64,000 nucleotides of DNA from an uncultured Metabacillus sp. (GCF_947503125.1 NZ_CANNCR010000016.1:1-64000); one strand, 5' to 3'. Shown: positions 44,191 through 51,692, counted from the stretch's first letter. Numbers and translations are program-made. Notes: generated from the sequence alone by a model not told the origin.

Positions 44191-45049
44191 TGAGTATAAA
44201 TGCCAAGAGTGCCAGGACAAAGGTTATATCCTTGTCAAGAAAAAAGCCATCGATGAAAATGGGGACCAACTTAAATGGCCTAATGGCACATTGAGGTTTG
44301 ATGAGGTTGCTATTGAATGTGATTGTTTAGAACAAAGCAGAATCCGCATTCGATTAAAAAATGCTTTAATTCCTAGCGAATTTGCAAATGCTCGTTTTGA
44401 TAATTTTATCCAAAATACGGATGTCCAAGTCAAAATGTATAACTCGATAACAGAATACTTGAAGAACTTTAACCAACTCCATACCAGTCCTTCAAACAGT
44501 CTTGGATTTATTGCTGTATTTGGAGAGCAGAGATTAAAAGATCTACCACCCAATGAACGCTTAACAGCAAAGAAGCTACATAACAATTTTGGAATAGGTA
44601 AGACACATCTTCAAATCGCTGCCGCAAAATGGTTAATGAAAAACCAAAAGATTCAAGAGAATGATCGAAAACGAGGATGTAGAGTTTTGTGTGTTTCGGA
44701 CGTTTCTTTCATCGAGGAATTAACTGCAGCAAAGATGGCTGGTGATGGTGGAAGTGAATTTCAAAAATTAATTAAGACAGCCACTAGTTGGGCCGATGTG
44801 CTTGTTTGGGATGATATCGGGAAAAGCAAATGGACGGAAACAAGGGAAGGCTTATATTACCAAATCATCAATGAACGATATCGAAATAATAAGCCGATCA
44901 TTTTCAGTAGTAACGAGGACAAAGGGACTCTAAGTGAAAAAATAGGATATGCTGCATCGAGTCGCCTATTTAGCATGGCAGGTCAATACTTACTCGAAGT
45001 CGAGGGTGAAGATCAGCGATTAAAGAGAAAGGAGAAAATTTATGTGTGA
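44081..45049 (+). CDS. DnaC-like helicase loader ATPase
   Basis: A 322-residue AAA+ ATPase likely loading the DnaB/DnaC-type helicase on phage DNA. Walker A is GIGKTH (171-176) and Walker B VLVWDDIG. A CQECQDKGY ... CDC zinc cluster (Cys41, 44, 80, 82) precedes the ATPase, as in DnaC/DnaI-type loaders. The ATG follows GAGGGGGAG, so the long overlap with the upstream gene is credible. An insertion before the Walker A loop (EQRLKDLPPNERLTAKKLHN) is unusual. Confidence 0.85.
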   Translation: MEKRFASIEEAMEHLLKKVSLMNKQCESSSQIETLGDEYKCQECQDKGYILVKKKAIDENGDQLKWPNGTLRFDEVAIECDCLEQSRIRIRLKNALIPSEFANARFDNFIQNTDVQVKMYNSITEYLKNFNQLHTSPSNSLGFIAVFGEQRLKDLPPNERLTAKKLHNNFGIGKTHLQIAAAKWLMKNQKIQENDRKRGCRVLCVSDVSFIEELTAAKMAGDGGSEFQKLIKTATSWADVLVWDDIGKSKWTETREGLYYQIINERYRNNKPIIFSSNEDKGTLSEKIGYAASSRLFSMAGQYLLEVEGEDQRLKRKEKIYV

Positions 45050-45218
45050 TATCTGTAATGATACTAGGGTTGTTCACGAGGATGATCAATCAACGATTAC
45101 CTTTCAAACTTGTCCTGTATGCGGACCGTACACAGAGGAAGAACGCGAAGCCCGTTATAAAAAAATAAGAGCTAGGCTTGAAGAACTTGAAATTTTTCTT
45201 GGAATGAAGTCCGCATGA
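45042..45218 (+). CDS. Small CxxC zinc-ribbon protein, 58 residues
   Basis: Starts MCDICND and has a second pair in TCPVCGPYTEEE, so four cysteines that can bind zinc, followed by a basic helix. GAAAGGAG precedes the ATG, which overlaps the previous stop. Function unknown, perhaps DNA or protein binding. Confidence 0.7.
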   Translation: MCDICNDTRVVHEDDQSTITFQTCPVCGPYTEEEREARYKKIRARLEELEIFLGMKSA

Positions 45219-45436
45219 AATACCCAATATGGCTGACTTTGGAATATAGAAAGTCTTATAAGAAAACGTTGTGTTACACCAAAAGTATTACAAGCGAAAA
45301 GGATCTTATTGATTTCATCAACAGACTGTTTATTGATCAATCAATGATCATTAGTTTTCAAGTGAACGGTAAAGTATATTCGGTTGAAAAACTTACAAAT
45401 ATTTTTGAAAAAGCTCAAAGGGAGGCAACATTATGA
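45215..45436 (+). CDS. Hypothetical phage protein, 73 residues
   Basis: The ATG overlaps the previous TGA by four bases (ATGA), implying coupled translation. The sequence (KYPIWLTLEYRKSYKKTLCY) has no motif I recognise. It ends 4 nt into the next gene. Function unknown. Confidence 0.68.
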   Translation: MKYPIWLTLEYRKSYKKTLCYTKSITSEKDLIDFINRLFIDQSMIISFQVNGKVYSVEKLTNIFEKAQREATL

Positions 45437-45591
45437 AACAAGGAAAACGTCCAACTAGAGCACAAAAGAAAGTGCTCATAAAAGCTGGTTTAAATCCTAA
45501 CAATTGGCTTATAGAGAAGAATTTGCAGCATGTTAACGAGCTTCATTTAATCCACCGAGAATCTGGTAAACTACGAATCATTGCGGTGTAA
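45433..45591 (+). CDS. DUF6906-like small protein, 52 residues
   Basis: MKQGKRPTRAQKKVLIKAGL ... NPNNWLIEKN matches a short phage family (DUF6906) as I remember it. GGGAGG precedes the ATG and the start overlaps the previous stop. Role unknown. Confidence 0.68.
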   Translation: MKQGKRPTRAQKKVLIKAGLNPNNWLIEKNLQHVNELHLIHRESGKLRIIAV

Positions 45592-45594
45592 GAC

Positions 45595-45792
45595 ATGAAA
45601 TTAGTTGAAAAAGTTTTGCTTAATGAGTTAAAGAAAGATCCGGTAAAAGTAAGAAAAATGATTTCTACAATGGATACTCTTGATGTAAAAACGAAATCTC
45701 AAATCATGGCACTGACTCTTGTCTATGAACACCCAGAAGAACATGAACTTAGAAAAACAATTCCTGTTACTAAATTGGAGGTAATGAAATGA
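45595..45792 (+). CDS. Hypothetical phage protein, 65 residues
   Basis: ATG at 45595 three bases after the previous stop. A helical protein (ELKKDPVKVRKMISTMDTLD). The ribosome site is weak, so translation probably relies on coupling. Function unknown. Confidence 0.6.
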   Translation: MKLVEKVLLNELKKDPVKVRKMISTMDTLDVKTKSQIMALTLVYEHPEEHELRKTIPVTKLEVMK

Positions 45793-45914
45793 GCTTAGGT
45801 AAATTTTGTAGTTTTTTATATAAAACAGCTAGATTGCTAGGTGATGTAAATGCTGCTCGAAAAGGTACTCTTCATAAACGCTTATCAAATAGGGCCATTA
45901 AAAAGCTTTTTTAG
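45789..45914 (+). CDS. Small basic phage protein, 41 residues
   Basis: MSLGKFCSFLYKTARLLGDV then a basic tail. GGAGG lies 7 nt before the ATG and the ATG overlaps the previous TGA. It resembles short basic proteins found before dUTPase in other Bacillus prophages. Function unknown. Confidence 0.65.
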   Translation: MSLGKFCSFLYKTARLLGDVNAARKGTLHKRLSNRAIKKLF

Positions 45915-45925
45915 GAGGTATGCAT

Positions 45926-46429
45926 ATGAAGGTGAAAATTAAAAAAATGTCTGACCATGCAGTAATACCTAAATACGCTAAACACGGTGATTCAGGATTT
46001 GATCTTGTTGCTACGGAAGATGTAATTATTAAGCCTGGTGAAACAAAGAAAATTCCGGTTGGTCTTGCCTTTGAAATTCCAGAAGGCCATGAATTACAGA
46101 TCAGACCTAGATCAGGAATAACATCGAATACAAAAGTACGTGTTCAATTTGGAACGGTAGATAGTGGATATCGTGGAGAGGTAAATGTAACGGTAGATAA
46201 TTTTGGCCGCAAAGATATTAAACCAGTTTATTACACGCTTGGTGTTAATGGAGAACGATATGAAACATTCGAAGCTGTTCATTTATATACTTACATCATT
46301 AAAAAAGGTGATCGTATTGCCCAGGGCGTTATTGCTCCAGTAATACAAGCAACATTCTTGGAAACAGATGAACTAAGCAATAGTGAACGGGGAATAAGTG
46401 GATTCGGCTCCACTGGTGTAAGTGTATGA
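45926..46429 (+). CDS. dut: dUTP diphosphatase (dUTPase)
   Basis: Hydrolyses dUTP to dUMP, keeping uracil out of phage DNA and supplying dTMP precursor. All five trimeric-dUTPase motifs are visible: KHGDSGFDLVA, RPRSGI, GTVDSGYRGEV, KKGDRIAQGVI and the C-terminal RGISGFGSTG. A 25-residue insertion (about 95-120, VYYTLGVNGERYETFEAVHL) separates motifs 3 and 4, a feature of some phage enzymes. The ATG at 45926 is 7 nt from AGGAGG. The ATG at 45920 is too close. Confidence 0.92.
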   Translation: MKVKIKKMSDHAVIPKYAKHGDSGFDLVATEDVIIKPGETKKIPVGLAFEIPEGHELQIRPRSGITSNTKVRVQFGTVDSGYRGEVNVTVDNFGRKDIKPVYYTLGVNGERYETFEAVHLYTYIIKKGDRIAQGVIAPVIQATFLETDELSNSERGISGFGSTGVSV

Positions 46430-46731
46430 GAAAGAAAGGTGATAAATACCGTCCAGTGGTTACAGTCTTAAAAGCCAACAAACTAACTCCTACAAAAGTA
46501 CTTATTTCTGGAAATGAGTTTGTATTAAAGCGTGAGGAGGATGAAATCACCAAACAGGATTATATCAACGCTAGTCGGAAGGTACGAAGACAAAGAATCG
46601 AGTTGGATAATGCTTATATTAAGATCGAGCAGTTAAAGAAAGAAAACCTAAAATTATTGGAATATAAAAAAGCCTTTGAAGCATCTAAAAGTGCTGGTGT
46701 TGATCTTCCATATGTAAAGGGGATTTACTAA
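46426..46731 (+). CDS. Hypothetical phage protein, coiled coil
   Basis: A 101-residue protein whose residues 45-85 predict a coiled coil (NASRKVRRQRIELDNAYIKI). Its ATG overlaps the dut stop (ATGA). No known function. Confidence 0.68.
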   Translation: MRKKGDKYRPVVTVLKANKLTPTKVLISGNEFVLKREEDEITKQDYINASRKVRRQRIELDNAYIKIEQLKKENLKLLEYKKAFEASKSAGVDLPYVKGIY

Positions 46732-46826
46732 TGGATCTGGCGATAACGATTATTAGCTTAGTTATGCTTATTGGTTTTATTTTAACATTTGAGGATTTAT
46801 GGCGAAATCGGTTTAGAAGGAGGTAA
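46731..46826 (+). CDS. Small single-span membrane protein, 31 residues
   Basis: Starts in a TAATG overlap with the upstream stop. The product (MDLAITIISLVMLIGFILTF, then a basic tail WRNRFRRR) is one transmembrane helix with a positive C-terminus. Its end carries AGGAGG for the next gene. Function unknown. Confidence 0.55.
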   Translation: MDLAITIISLVMLIGFILTFEDLWRNRFRRR

Positions 46827-46830
46827 GAAA

Positions 46831-47007
46831 ATGAAAATTGTTTGTTGCAGTGTTTGCAATATTATGGTTAACCCCAAACATACGGTTGTTCTTGAAGTAA
46901 GCGAATTTGTAGGGATTGTAGGAAAAAGTAATGTCGTTCTCGACTTAAAATACGCAACAAGAAAGGGCGGTATATATGGAATGTACAAACAAATATTGTT
47001 TATTTAA
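46831..47007 (+). CDS. Small cysteine-rich hypothetical protein, 58 residues
   Basis: ATG at 46831 follows AGGAGGTAAGAAA. The product starts MKIVCCSVCNIMVNPKHTVV, three closely spaced cysteines. A longer in-frame reading at 46789 lacks a ribosome site. It overlaps the next gene by 32 nt in another frame. Function unknown. Confidence 0.55.
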   Translation: MKIVCCSVCNIMVNPKHTVVLEVSEFVGIVGKSNVVLDLKYATRKGGIYGMYKQILFI

Positions 47008-47209
47008 CTATTTTGAACAGTGTTGTCACGAAAGCGAAGAAGGCTATAAAAAGGCAATACCTAACGAATTGGATTGCCCGTCGTCATTAAGAATGGATTT
47101 TGAGCAACAGTTATATAATCTAGCTGACGAATGCGAAAGATTATTAAGATATAGAAACATGAAAGAACTAATAGAGATAAGGAAATTTATTAAGTCTCAA
47201 AGAAATTAG
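46976..47209 (+). CDS. Hypothetical phage protein with Cys cluster, 77 residues
   Basis: MECTNKYCLFNYFEQCCHES opens with four cysteines, followed by a helical region (DFEQQLYNLADECERLLRYR). Ribosome site AAAGGGCGG is 7 nt upstream. Probable small metal-binding phage protein. Function unknown. Confidence 0.7.
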   Translation: MECTNKYCLFNYFEQCCHESEEGYKKAIPNELDCPSSLRMDFEQQLYNLADECERLLRYRNMKELIEIRKFIKSQRN

Positions 47210-47262
47210 TGCGTCATACGCTTAAAAACCGACAAATAAAAATTTAGAAATGGGGAGAAAAA

Positions 47263-47976
47263 ATGGATTTAAATAAAATGGTGATGAATAGCATTGCAAA
47301 AATGGAATCAGAAGGTAAAGTACAAGAAATTGTAGACAAGCATGTTGCTAAAACAATTGAATCCGTAGTAGATGATGCTTTTGGAAGTTGGAGTCCTTTT
47401 TCTAAGGGATTAAAGAAACAGGTTGAAGAAAAACTTCAAGTGAATTTTGATGAACTTGATTTAGCATCTTATAACGCTTTAATTATGAAAGCTGTTAAAG
47501 AAAAACTAGATGATGCTATAGCAGCTGAGGGTGTTAATAGAATAAATGAATCAATTGATGGATTACTTAACTCTGCAAAGGATGAATATAAGCTTTCTGA
47601 AATCGTTAAAGAATTGTCTGAGGAAGTTGATACAGATGATATTGGTTATGACGAATACCATGAAATGACAATGCTTATTGATGACTCATTTAGCCTTTCA
47701 ACAATTATTTCGCTTGATCCTAATCCAGGCAAAGGTGAATATGATTGCAAATATCGCTTCTGGGTGAGTAATGATACAGGAAAAATAAGCAATATTGAAA
47801 TTAAAGAAGATCGTTATAGCAAAAGAAGAGATGTAAATGAATTTGATGCTCGAGCAATTATGAGAGGTTTTCGTGGCTTAGAAGAAACACTATTCAAAAT
47901 GTACGCTCGTGGATCAAAGCTAACTATTGATGAAGATCAATGTGAACTAGAAATTACTAATCCTGATTACGACTAA
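47263..47976 (+). CDS. Hypothetical phage protein, 237 residues
   Basis: Helical, acidic N-terminal part (about 1-130) and a mixed C-terminal part (YRFWVSNDTGKISNIEIKED). No recognised domain. GGGGAG precedes the ATG. The gene is the longest unassigned one in the early region and stands alone between two gaps. Confidence 0.72.
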   Translation: MDLNKMVMNSIAKMESEGKVQEIVDKHVAKTIESVVDDAFGSWSPFSKGLKKQVEEKLQVNFDELDLASYNALIMKAVKEKLDDAIAAEGVNRINESIDGLLNSAKDEYKLSEIVKELSEEVDTDDIGYDEYHEMTMLIDDSFSLSTIISLDPNPGKGEYDCKYRFWVSNDTGKISNIEIKEDRYSKRRDVNEFDARAIMRGFRGLEETLFKMYARGSKLTIDEDQCELEITNPDYD

Positions 47977-48020
47977 TACGCAATCCAAAGAAAATCTGAC
48001 GTGAGGAGGAGAGTTTGGAT

Positions 48021-48164
48021 ATGAAAAGTAGTGTGAAATTGTTCCTTTGTGGGGAATGTAGTCATGAACAGTTTGAGCACCTTAGTCCAGATGAGTCTAT
48101 GTGTATGAAGTGTGGAAAAGTGCATGTGAAGATTGATGATTACAAATTTATAGAATCAAAATAA
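48021..48164 (+). CDS. Small zinc-ribbon protein, 47 residues
   Basis: LFLCGECSH and MCMKCGK supply two CxxC pairs 18 residues apart, a zinc ribbon. GAGGAGGAGAG is a strong ribosome site about 10 nt upstream of ATG. A TTG at 48015 is an alternative start. Function unknown, possibly regulatory. Confidence 0.68.
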   Translation: MKSSVKLFLCGECSHEQFEHLSPDESMCMKCGKVHVKIDDYKFIESK

Positions 48165-48186
48165 AATAGCATGGGAGGCCAGTAGA

Positions 48187-48435
48187 TTGAAAAAACATTT
48201 GACTCCACCCAAAAAAGAAGAGATTACATGTGAAGATTTTGCCGAATTTGTTTATTTCATGAGAAATTCAATAGGGTATACCAAAAGAACTTTTGCAGAT
48301 GCAATAGGGGTAACAAGAAGAACTGTTATCAATTGGGAACAAGGTAAGGGGATACCTTACGATTTATATCCAGTATTAACAACAATAAGAAATGTAGTTA
48401 AATTACGTATTAAAAATCTCAGAATGGCAGCATGA
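48187..48435 (+). CDS. Small XRE-type DNA-binding protein
   Basis: An 82-residue protein with a helix-turn-helix (about 30-60: YTKRTFADAIGVTRRTVINW) of the MqsA/XRE type and a basic C-terminus. It starts at TTG 48187 after GGGAGG. It probably regulates a neighbouring phage promoter, which is inference. Confidence 0.72.
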   Translation: MKKHLTPPKKEEITCEDFAEFVYFMRNSIGYTKRTFADAIGVTRRTVINWEQGKGIPYDLYPVLTTIRNVVKLRIKNLRMAA

Positions 48436-48495
48436 AAAAAAGCCGAGATTACTCTCGACTCAACCTAAATTTATTATAACATGGGAGTGGTCTCG

Positions 48496-48681
48496 GTGGA
48501 TGTGAATATTGAGAGAATGACAGCAAATATTGATTTAATGGAAAATGCAGTATATGCAGTTAGAGATGGAAAATTGTTAAGAGTTCCTACTCCACCAGAT
48601 GGTTTTGGCAAACAGATAATTGAATGGGAACATGGAAAACCTTTAAAAGGAAAATATGAAAGTTCTTTTAAAATAAAATAA
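48496..48681 (+). CDS. DUF3954-like small protein
   Basis: Core motif GFGKQIIEWEHGKP matches the short DUF3954-type family found in Bacillus phages. I took the GTG at 48496, with ATGGGAG 8 nt upstream. Starts at 48481 or 48502 are also possible. 61 residues here. Role unknown. Confidence 0.65.
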   Translation: MDVNIERMTANIDLMENAVYAVRDGKLLRVPTPPDGFGKQIIEWEHGKPLKGKYESSFKIK

Positions 48682-48780
48682 GCTTGTCGGAATCAACCGA
48701 GGGCACTAATCATTCAGCTTTAATTTGCTGCATTGATTTGTGTCCTTTTTTCATTTTCTAAGTGAATGGAGGAAAAAATC

Positions 48781-49236
48781 ATGAAAAATTTAAGTACATA
48801 TTTACCTTCAGTTAACTCTAAAGCTACAAAAAAAGAAGTTGAAAAAATTTTTTATGAATATCGTAGATTCTTAATTACATTGCCAGCAGACTTTTTACCA
48901 AAAATTACTCCAACATACTCACAATTACCACCTTCTATTTCAAATAAATTTCATAGTACAACTGAAGATTCCGCAATTGAACGTATTGAATTTGAAATGG
49001 AAAGAGATAAATTTATGAACTGGATCCATAGAGCTGTTAATTCATTAAAACCCGATGAACGATTTATCATCATCAAAAGTTTTATGCAGGAACATGTTGG
49101 CTATGATCCAGACATTTGGTTGGAGTTAGGGATTGGGAAAACAAGATATTACGAAATCAAAGGAAAAGCAATCCTTCGTCTTGCATTTAATTTACAAATA
49201 GAAGTATATAAAAAGAATGGGGTGAAATCAGCATGA
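48781..49236 (+). CDS. ArpU family late-operon regulator
   Basis: A 151-residue protein with a sigma-factor-like C-terminal helix-turn-helix (LKPDERFIIIKSFMQEHVGY and IGKTRYYEIKGKAILRL). ArpU/RinA-type proteins control late gene transcription, packaging and lysis in Gram-positive phages. It precedes the recombinase and the packaging operon, the usual place. The ATG at 48781 follows ATGGAGG. An ATG at 48766 lies too close upstream. Confidence 0.82.
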   Translation: MKNLSTYLPSVNSKATKKEVEKIFYEYRRFLITLPADFLPKITPTYSQLPPSISNKFHSTTEDSAIERIEFEMERDKFMNWIHRAVNSLKPDERFIIIKSFMQEHVGYDPDIWLELGIGKTRYYEIKGKAILRLAFNLQIEVYKKNGVKSA

Positions 49237-49775
49237 ACCTCGTTCAACCGATTAGAGACAAAGATACCATTGAAGAAATAAAGGATTATCTAAAAGAAAA
49301 AAATTACAGAAATTATATTTTATTTATGCTTGGTATTAATACAGGCCTTCGCATTTCGGATATTCTTCGTCTAAGAGTTCGAGATGTTGAAGGTTGGTAC
49401 ATTACGATAAGAGAGAAGAAAACAAAGAAATTCAAACGAATTAAAATTACATCTGATTTGAAAAAGGATTTAAGAAATTATGTTAAGGATAAAGGAAAAA
49501 ATGAATTTTTAATAAAAAGCAGAGAAGGAAAGAATAAACCAATTACCAGGGGAATGGCTTATATAATCCTTCAAGAAGTTGCCCAGGAATTTCAATTAGA
49601 AAGTATCGGAACACATTCGCTTAGAAAAACATTCGGATACTGGTTTTATAAGCAATTTAAGGATGTAGCAGCACTCCAAAAATTATTCAACCACACAGAT
49701 CCAAAAGAAACTTTACGTTATATAGGCATTGAACAAGACAATTTAGACGACATGATGAGACGATTCAATTTATAA
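49233..49775 (+). CDS. Minimal tyrosine recombinase
   Basis: A 180-residue tyrosine recombinase catalytic domain without a full arm-binding or core-binding N-terminal part. Catalytic residues are visible: Arg in NTGLRISDIL, HSLRKTFG (His, Arg), His in NHTDPKE and the nucleophile Tyr in TLRYIG. The ATG overlaps the ArpU stop. Since a serine integrase is already present, it is not the main integrase. Similar small recombinases sit beside ArpU before terminase genes in other Bacillus phages. Function there is unclear, possibly DNA-end or multimer resolution. Confidence 0.85.
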   Translation: MNLVQPIRDKDTIEEIKDYLKEKNYRNYILFMLGINTGLRISDILRLRVRDVEGWYITIREKKTKKFKRIKITSDLKKDLRNYVKDKGKNEFLIKSREGKNKPITRGMAYIILQEVAQEFQLESIGTHSLRKTFGYWFYKQFKDVAALQKLFNHTDPKETLRYIGIEQDNLDDMMRRFNL

Positions 49776-49994
49776 GTCTTTATTTTTTTGTAAAAATTAA
49801 TTCGCTTCAAATTAAATATGTATAATTCATTTTTATGAAGTATTAGAAATGCTTGTGGCTGTAAGTGTATTTCTGATTTGGTGAGTTATACATAATATAG
49901 TTTATAGATAATTCATTAAGGGAAAAAACAGATCGTTTTAACCAATTTTTAATTCAATATGACTTAAATTGCAGCATAAAGGAGATTGTTACAA
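49776..49994. other. Intergenic region with possible late promoter
   Basis: AT-rich, 219 nt, no gene. A TATAAT-like box at 49821-49826 has no strong -35, so a promoter needing an activator such as ArpU is possible. Nothing else identified. Confidence 0.35.
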
Positions 49995-50171
49995 GTGACT
50001 AATGAGAATTCTAAAGAAATAATAAGTATTGAGTTTACAAAAGAACAATGGGAAGAGATTTATCAGTGGTATTTGGTAGTTAAAGACGATTTTCGAATGG
50101 AAGATTTCGCAATTGAAGCAGGGGAAAAAATAGCAAAAACTTTAATCGATAAGTATGGAACATTTAGATAA
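49995..50171 (+). CDS. Hypothetical phage protein, 58 residues
   Basis: GTG start 49995 with GGAGAT about 9 nt upstream. A TTG at 49986 would overlap the ribosome site. The product is acidic (EFTKEQWEEIYQWYLVVKDD). No known domain. Confidence 0.58.
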   Translation: MTNENSKEIISIEFTKEQWEEIYQWYLVVKDDFRMEDFAIEAGEKIAKTLIDKYGTFR

Positions 50172-50215
50172 GTTACTACAGAGTTCGCATACTTTATGGA
50201 AAATCAACGAACAAT

Positions 50216-50232
50216 CCGCGAACTATTCGCGG
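50216..50232. promoter_or_regulatory. 17-bp palindrome CCGCGAA-N3-TTCGCGG
   Basis: Perfect 7-bp arms around CTA, GC-rich against an AT-rich background, and flanked by two further GCGAAC half sites at about 50240-50245. It looks like a protein-binding site upstream of the packaging genes. Its partner is unknown. Confidence 0.5.
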
Positions 50233-50302
50233 AGAATCTGCGAACAATAAACGGACGAAAAGCACAAAAGAACATGATAAATTAGTAATATCGAAATATA
50301 TC

Positions 50303-50336
50303 AAAAGCGTCTTTCCAATCGGGAGGGCGCTTTTTC
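50303..50336 (+). terminator. Terminator before the packaging gene cluster
   Basis: AAAAGCG and CGCTTTTT with the inner CTTTCC/GGGAGG segment (G-U pairs) form a stem, followed by T residues. Confidence 0.65.
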
Positions 50337-50362
50337 TATGCCTTAAATAAGAAGGTGATGTA

Positions 50363-50503
50363 GTGGAAAAGAAATGTTGTTCTTGCGGATCTAAGGAAAC
50401 CGTTAAACATGTATGTTTTAACGGTGATATATGGTTTGTTTGTGTTGAATGTGGTCTAGTTGATTTTGATTACATCGAGGTGCTAGATAATGAAGCTAAG
50501 TGA
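50363..50503 (+). CDS. Small double zinc-ribbon protein, 46 residues
   Basis: GTG start with GAAGGTGATG upstream. Cysteine pairs CCSC and VECG with a further Cys (HVCF) form a zinc-binding fold. No known function. It overlaps the next gene by 14 nt. Confidence 0.6.
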   Translation: MEKKCCSCGSKETVKHVCFNGDIWFVCVECGLVDFDYIEVLDNEAK

Positions 50504-50681
50504 TCATTTGAATAAGGATACCAAGGATAAGTTAAATCATATTGTTAATCCCAACAAAAAGGTTAAAAAACGTAATCGTTCTTCTAAGAATAAACACGAA
50601 CGAATTGATTGGAATGATCTTATGGGTACAAAGAATAGAGGAATGAAACGTAAAAAGGGTGGAGCCAAGGTTAATGCCTGA
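50490..50681 (+). CDS. Hypothetical lysine-rich phage protein, 63 residues
   Basis: Highly basic (NPNKKVKKRNRSSKNKHERI), which suggests nucleic-acid binding. GAGGTG lies 8 nt before the ATG. It overlaps both neighbours slightly, as is common in this phage. No known domain. Confidence 0.62.
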   Translation: MKLSDHLNKDTKDKLNHIVNPNKKVKKRNRSSKNKHERIDWNDLMGTKNRGMKRKKGGAKVNA

Positions 50682-51009
50682 ATACAAAACTAAAGAACAA
50701 AAGCGTAAGTTCTATGACAGTAGCGAATGGGAACAGCTGCGTGAAGAAGTGAAGAGGCGTGACAACTATGAGTGCCAGGAATGTAAACGACAAGGACGAG
50801 TCACTATCGATATAAATGAATACAGTGAGAGTGCAAAGCGAAAGAAGATCAAGCTGGTTGTCCATCACATTAAAGAGCTTGAGCATTATCCAGAGTTAGC
50901 ATTAGAAATTGATAACCTTGAGACTGTTTGTGTTGATTGCCATAACAAAGAACATGGTCGATCCTTCGAAAGGAAGCCAAACAAATGGGAGCATGATGAG
51001 AGGTGGTAA
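50674..51009 (+). CDS. HNH endonuclease
   Basis: A 111-residue HNH nuclease with CQECKRQG, the metal-binding VVHHIKEL and CVDCHNKEHG, flanked by basic helices. HNH proteins beside terminase genes are part of the packaging machinery of many cos phages and act with the large terminase in cutting at cos. The ATG at 50674 is preceded by GGTGGAG. A GTG 15 bases earlier overlaps that site. It is followed by a candidate cos site. Confidence 0.87.
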   Translation: MPEYKTKEQKRKFYDSSEWEQLREEVKRRDNYECQECKRQGRVTIDINEYSESAKRKKIKLVVHHIKELEHYPELALEIDNLETVCVDCHNKEHGRSFERKPNKWEHDERW

Positions 51010-51013
51010 TGAT

Positions 51014-51307
51014 ATGAGTTTGATTCCATGTTGCAAGTGTGGCAAAGGTATAAAGAAACAAGGGTATCGAACAGATGGAGTGGTTTGTAACGAATGCGCA
51101 AGCAAACCTAAACTTATAACAATTGAACTAGATTCATTCAAGGATGAACCTGTTGTTCATTTCAGAGGAAAAAGAATAAAAAACATTCAAGATATTAATT
51201 TCCAATGGTTCACAGACACTGACGAACCAGGAGATAAAAAGATAGGAATAACTTATTTTGATTTAGAAGAACACGTTGTTAAAGGAATAAAGGAAATAAA
51301 AATGTAA
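51014..51307 (+). CDS. Hypothetical phage protein with CxxC
   Basis: 97 residues, starting MSLIPCCKCGKGIKKQGYRT with further cysteines (VVCNECASK), so a small zinc-ribbon N-terminus, then a mixed region (FKDEPVVHFRGKRIKNIQDI). GAGAGGTGG is the ribosome site. A frame opening further upstream overlaps the HNH gene and is rejected. Function unknown. Confidence 0.62.
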   Translation: MSLIPCCKCGKGIKKQGYRTDGVVCNECASKPKLITIELDSFKDEPVVHFRGKRIKNIQDINFQWFTDTDEPGDKKIGITYFDLEEHVVKGIKEIKM

Positions 51308-51400
51308 CATACCCCCCGGTCAAAAGTTTTGGCCTTTTTTTCGTTTCGGGGCACCGGGGAGGGGGCTCGATTTTCCAGATTTTTTGCTTTTTTCTATGTA
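51308..51400. other. GC-rich candidate cos site between HNH and terS
   Basis: ACCCCCCGGT (about 51311-51320) is mirrored by ACCGGGGAGGGGG (about 51351-51366), a strong inverted, GC-rich cluster in an AT-rich phage. Its place between an HNH endonuclease and terS is where cos sites of Gram-positive cos phages are found. The cut position cannot be read from sequence. Confidence 0.5.
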
Positions 51401-51413
51401 GGGAGGTGAAAAA

Positions 51414-51692
51414 GTGGCGAGAAGTGTAAGTATTACGCAACTTAAAAACCAGTTATTGGAAAAAGTTGATACAAATGATTTGGTTCAGTTAGAAAAGGTA
51501 GAACGGTATATCGAATTAGTCAAAACCTTCAGGGTGATGAGTAAGGCTATCAAGAAAGATGGAGAAGCTGCTGCAACAAAAATTATTGGTGAACGAAATA
51601 AAATTAATGCTTCCCTGTTGAGTATTGAGAAGTCATTTGGTTTTGATGGAAATGGAGACAAAAATAAATCTAGAATTAGTGATCTTATATGA
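51414..51692 (+). CDS. terS: Terminase small subunit, P27-like
   Basis: A 92-residue helical DNA-recognition subunit, starting GTG after GGGAGGTGA. It should bind the packaging site and pass DNA to the large subunit. The family match rests on length, the helical RYIELVKTFRVMSKAIKKDG segment, and gene order. Its stop overlaps the terL start. Confidence 0.75.
   Translation: MARSVSITQLKNQLLEKVDTNDLVQLEKVERYIELVKTFRVMSKAIKKDGEAAATKIIGERNKINASLLSIEKSFGFDGNGDKNKSRISDLI

Noticed and set aside
49233-49775. Tyrosine recombinase as the phage integrase
   Set aside because: A large serine integrase sits at the left phage end beside the host junction. The tyrosine enzyme is short and lies in the late switch.
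50870-51141. Three overlapping minus-strand frames opposite the HNH region
   Set aside because: They overlap each other and two credible plus-strand genes. None has a ribosome site.
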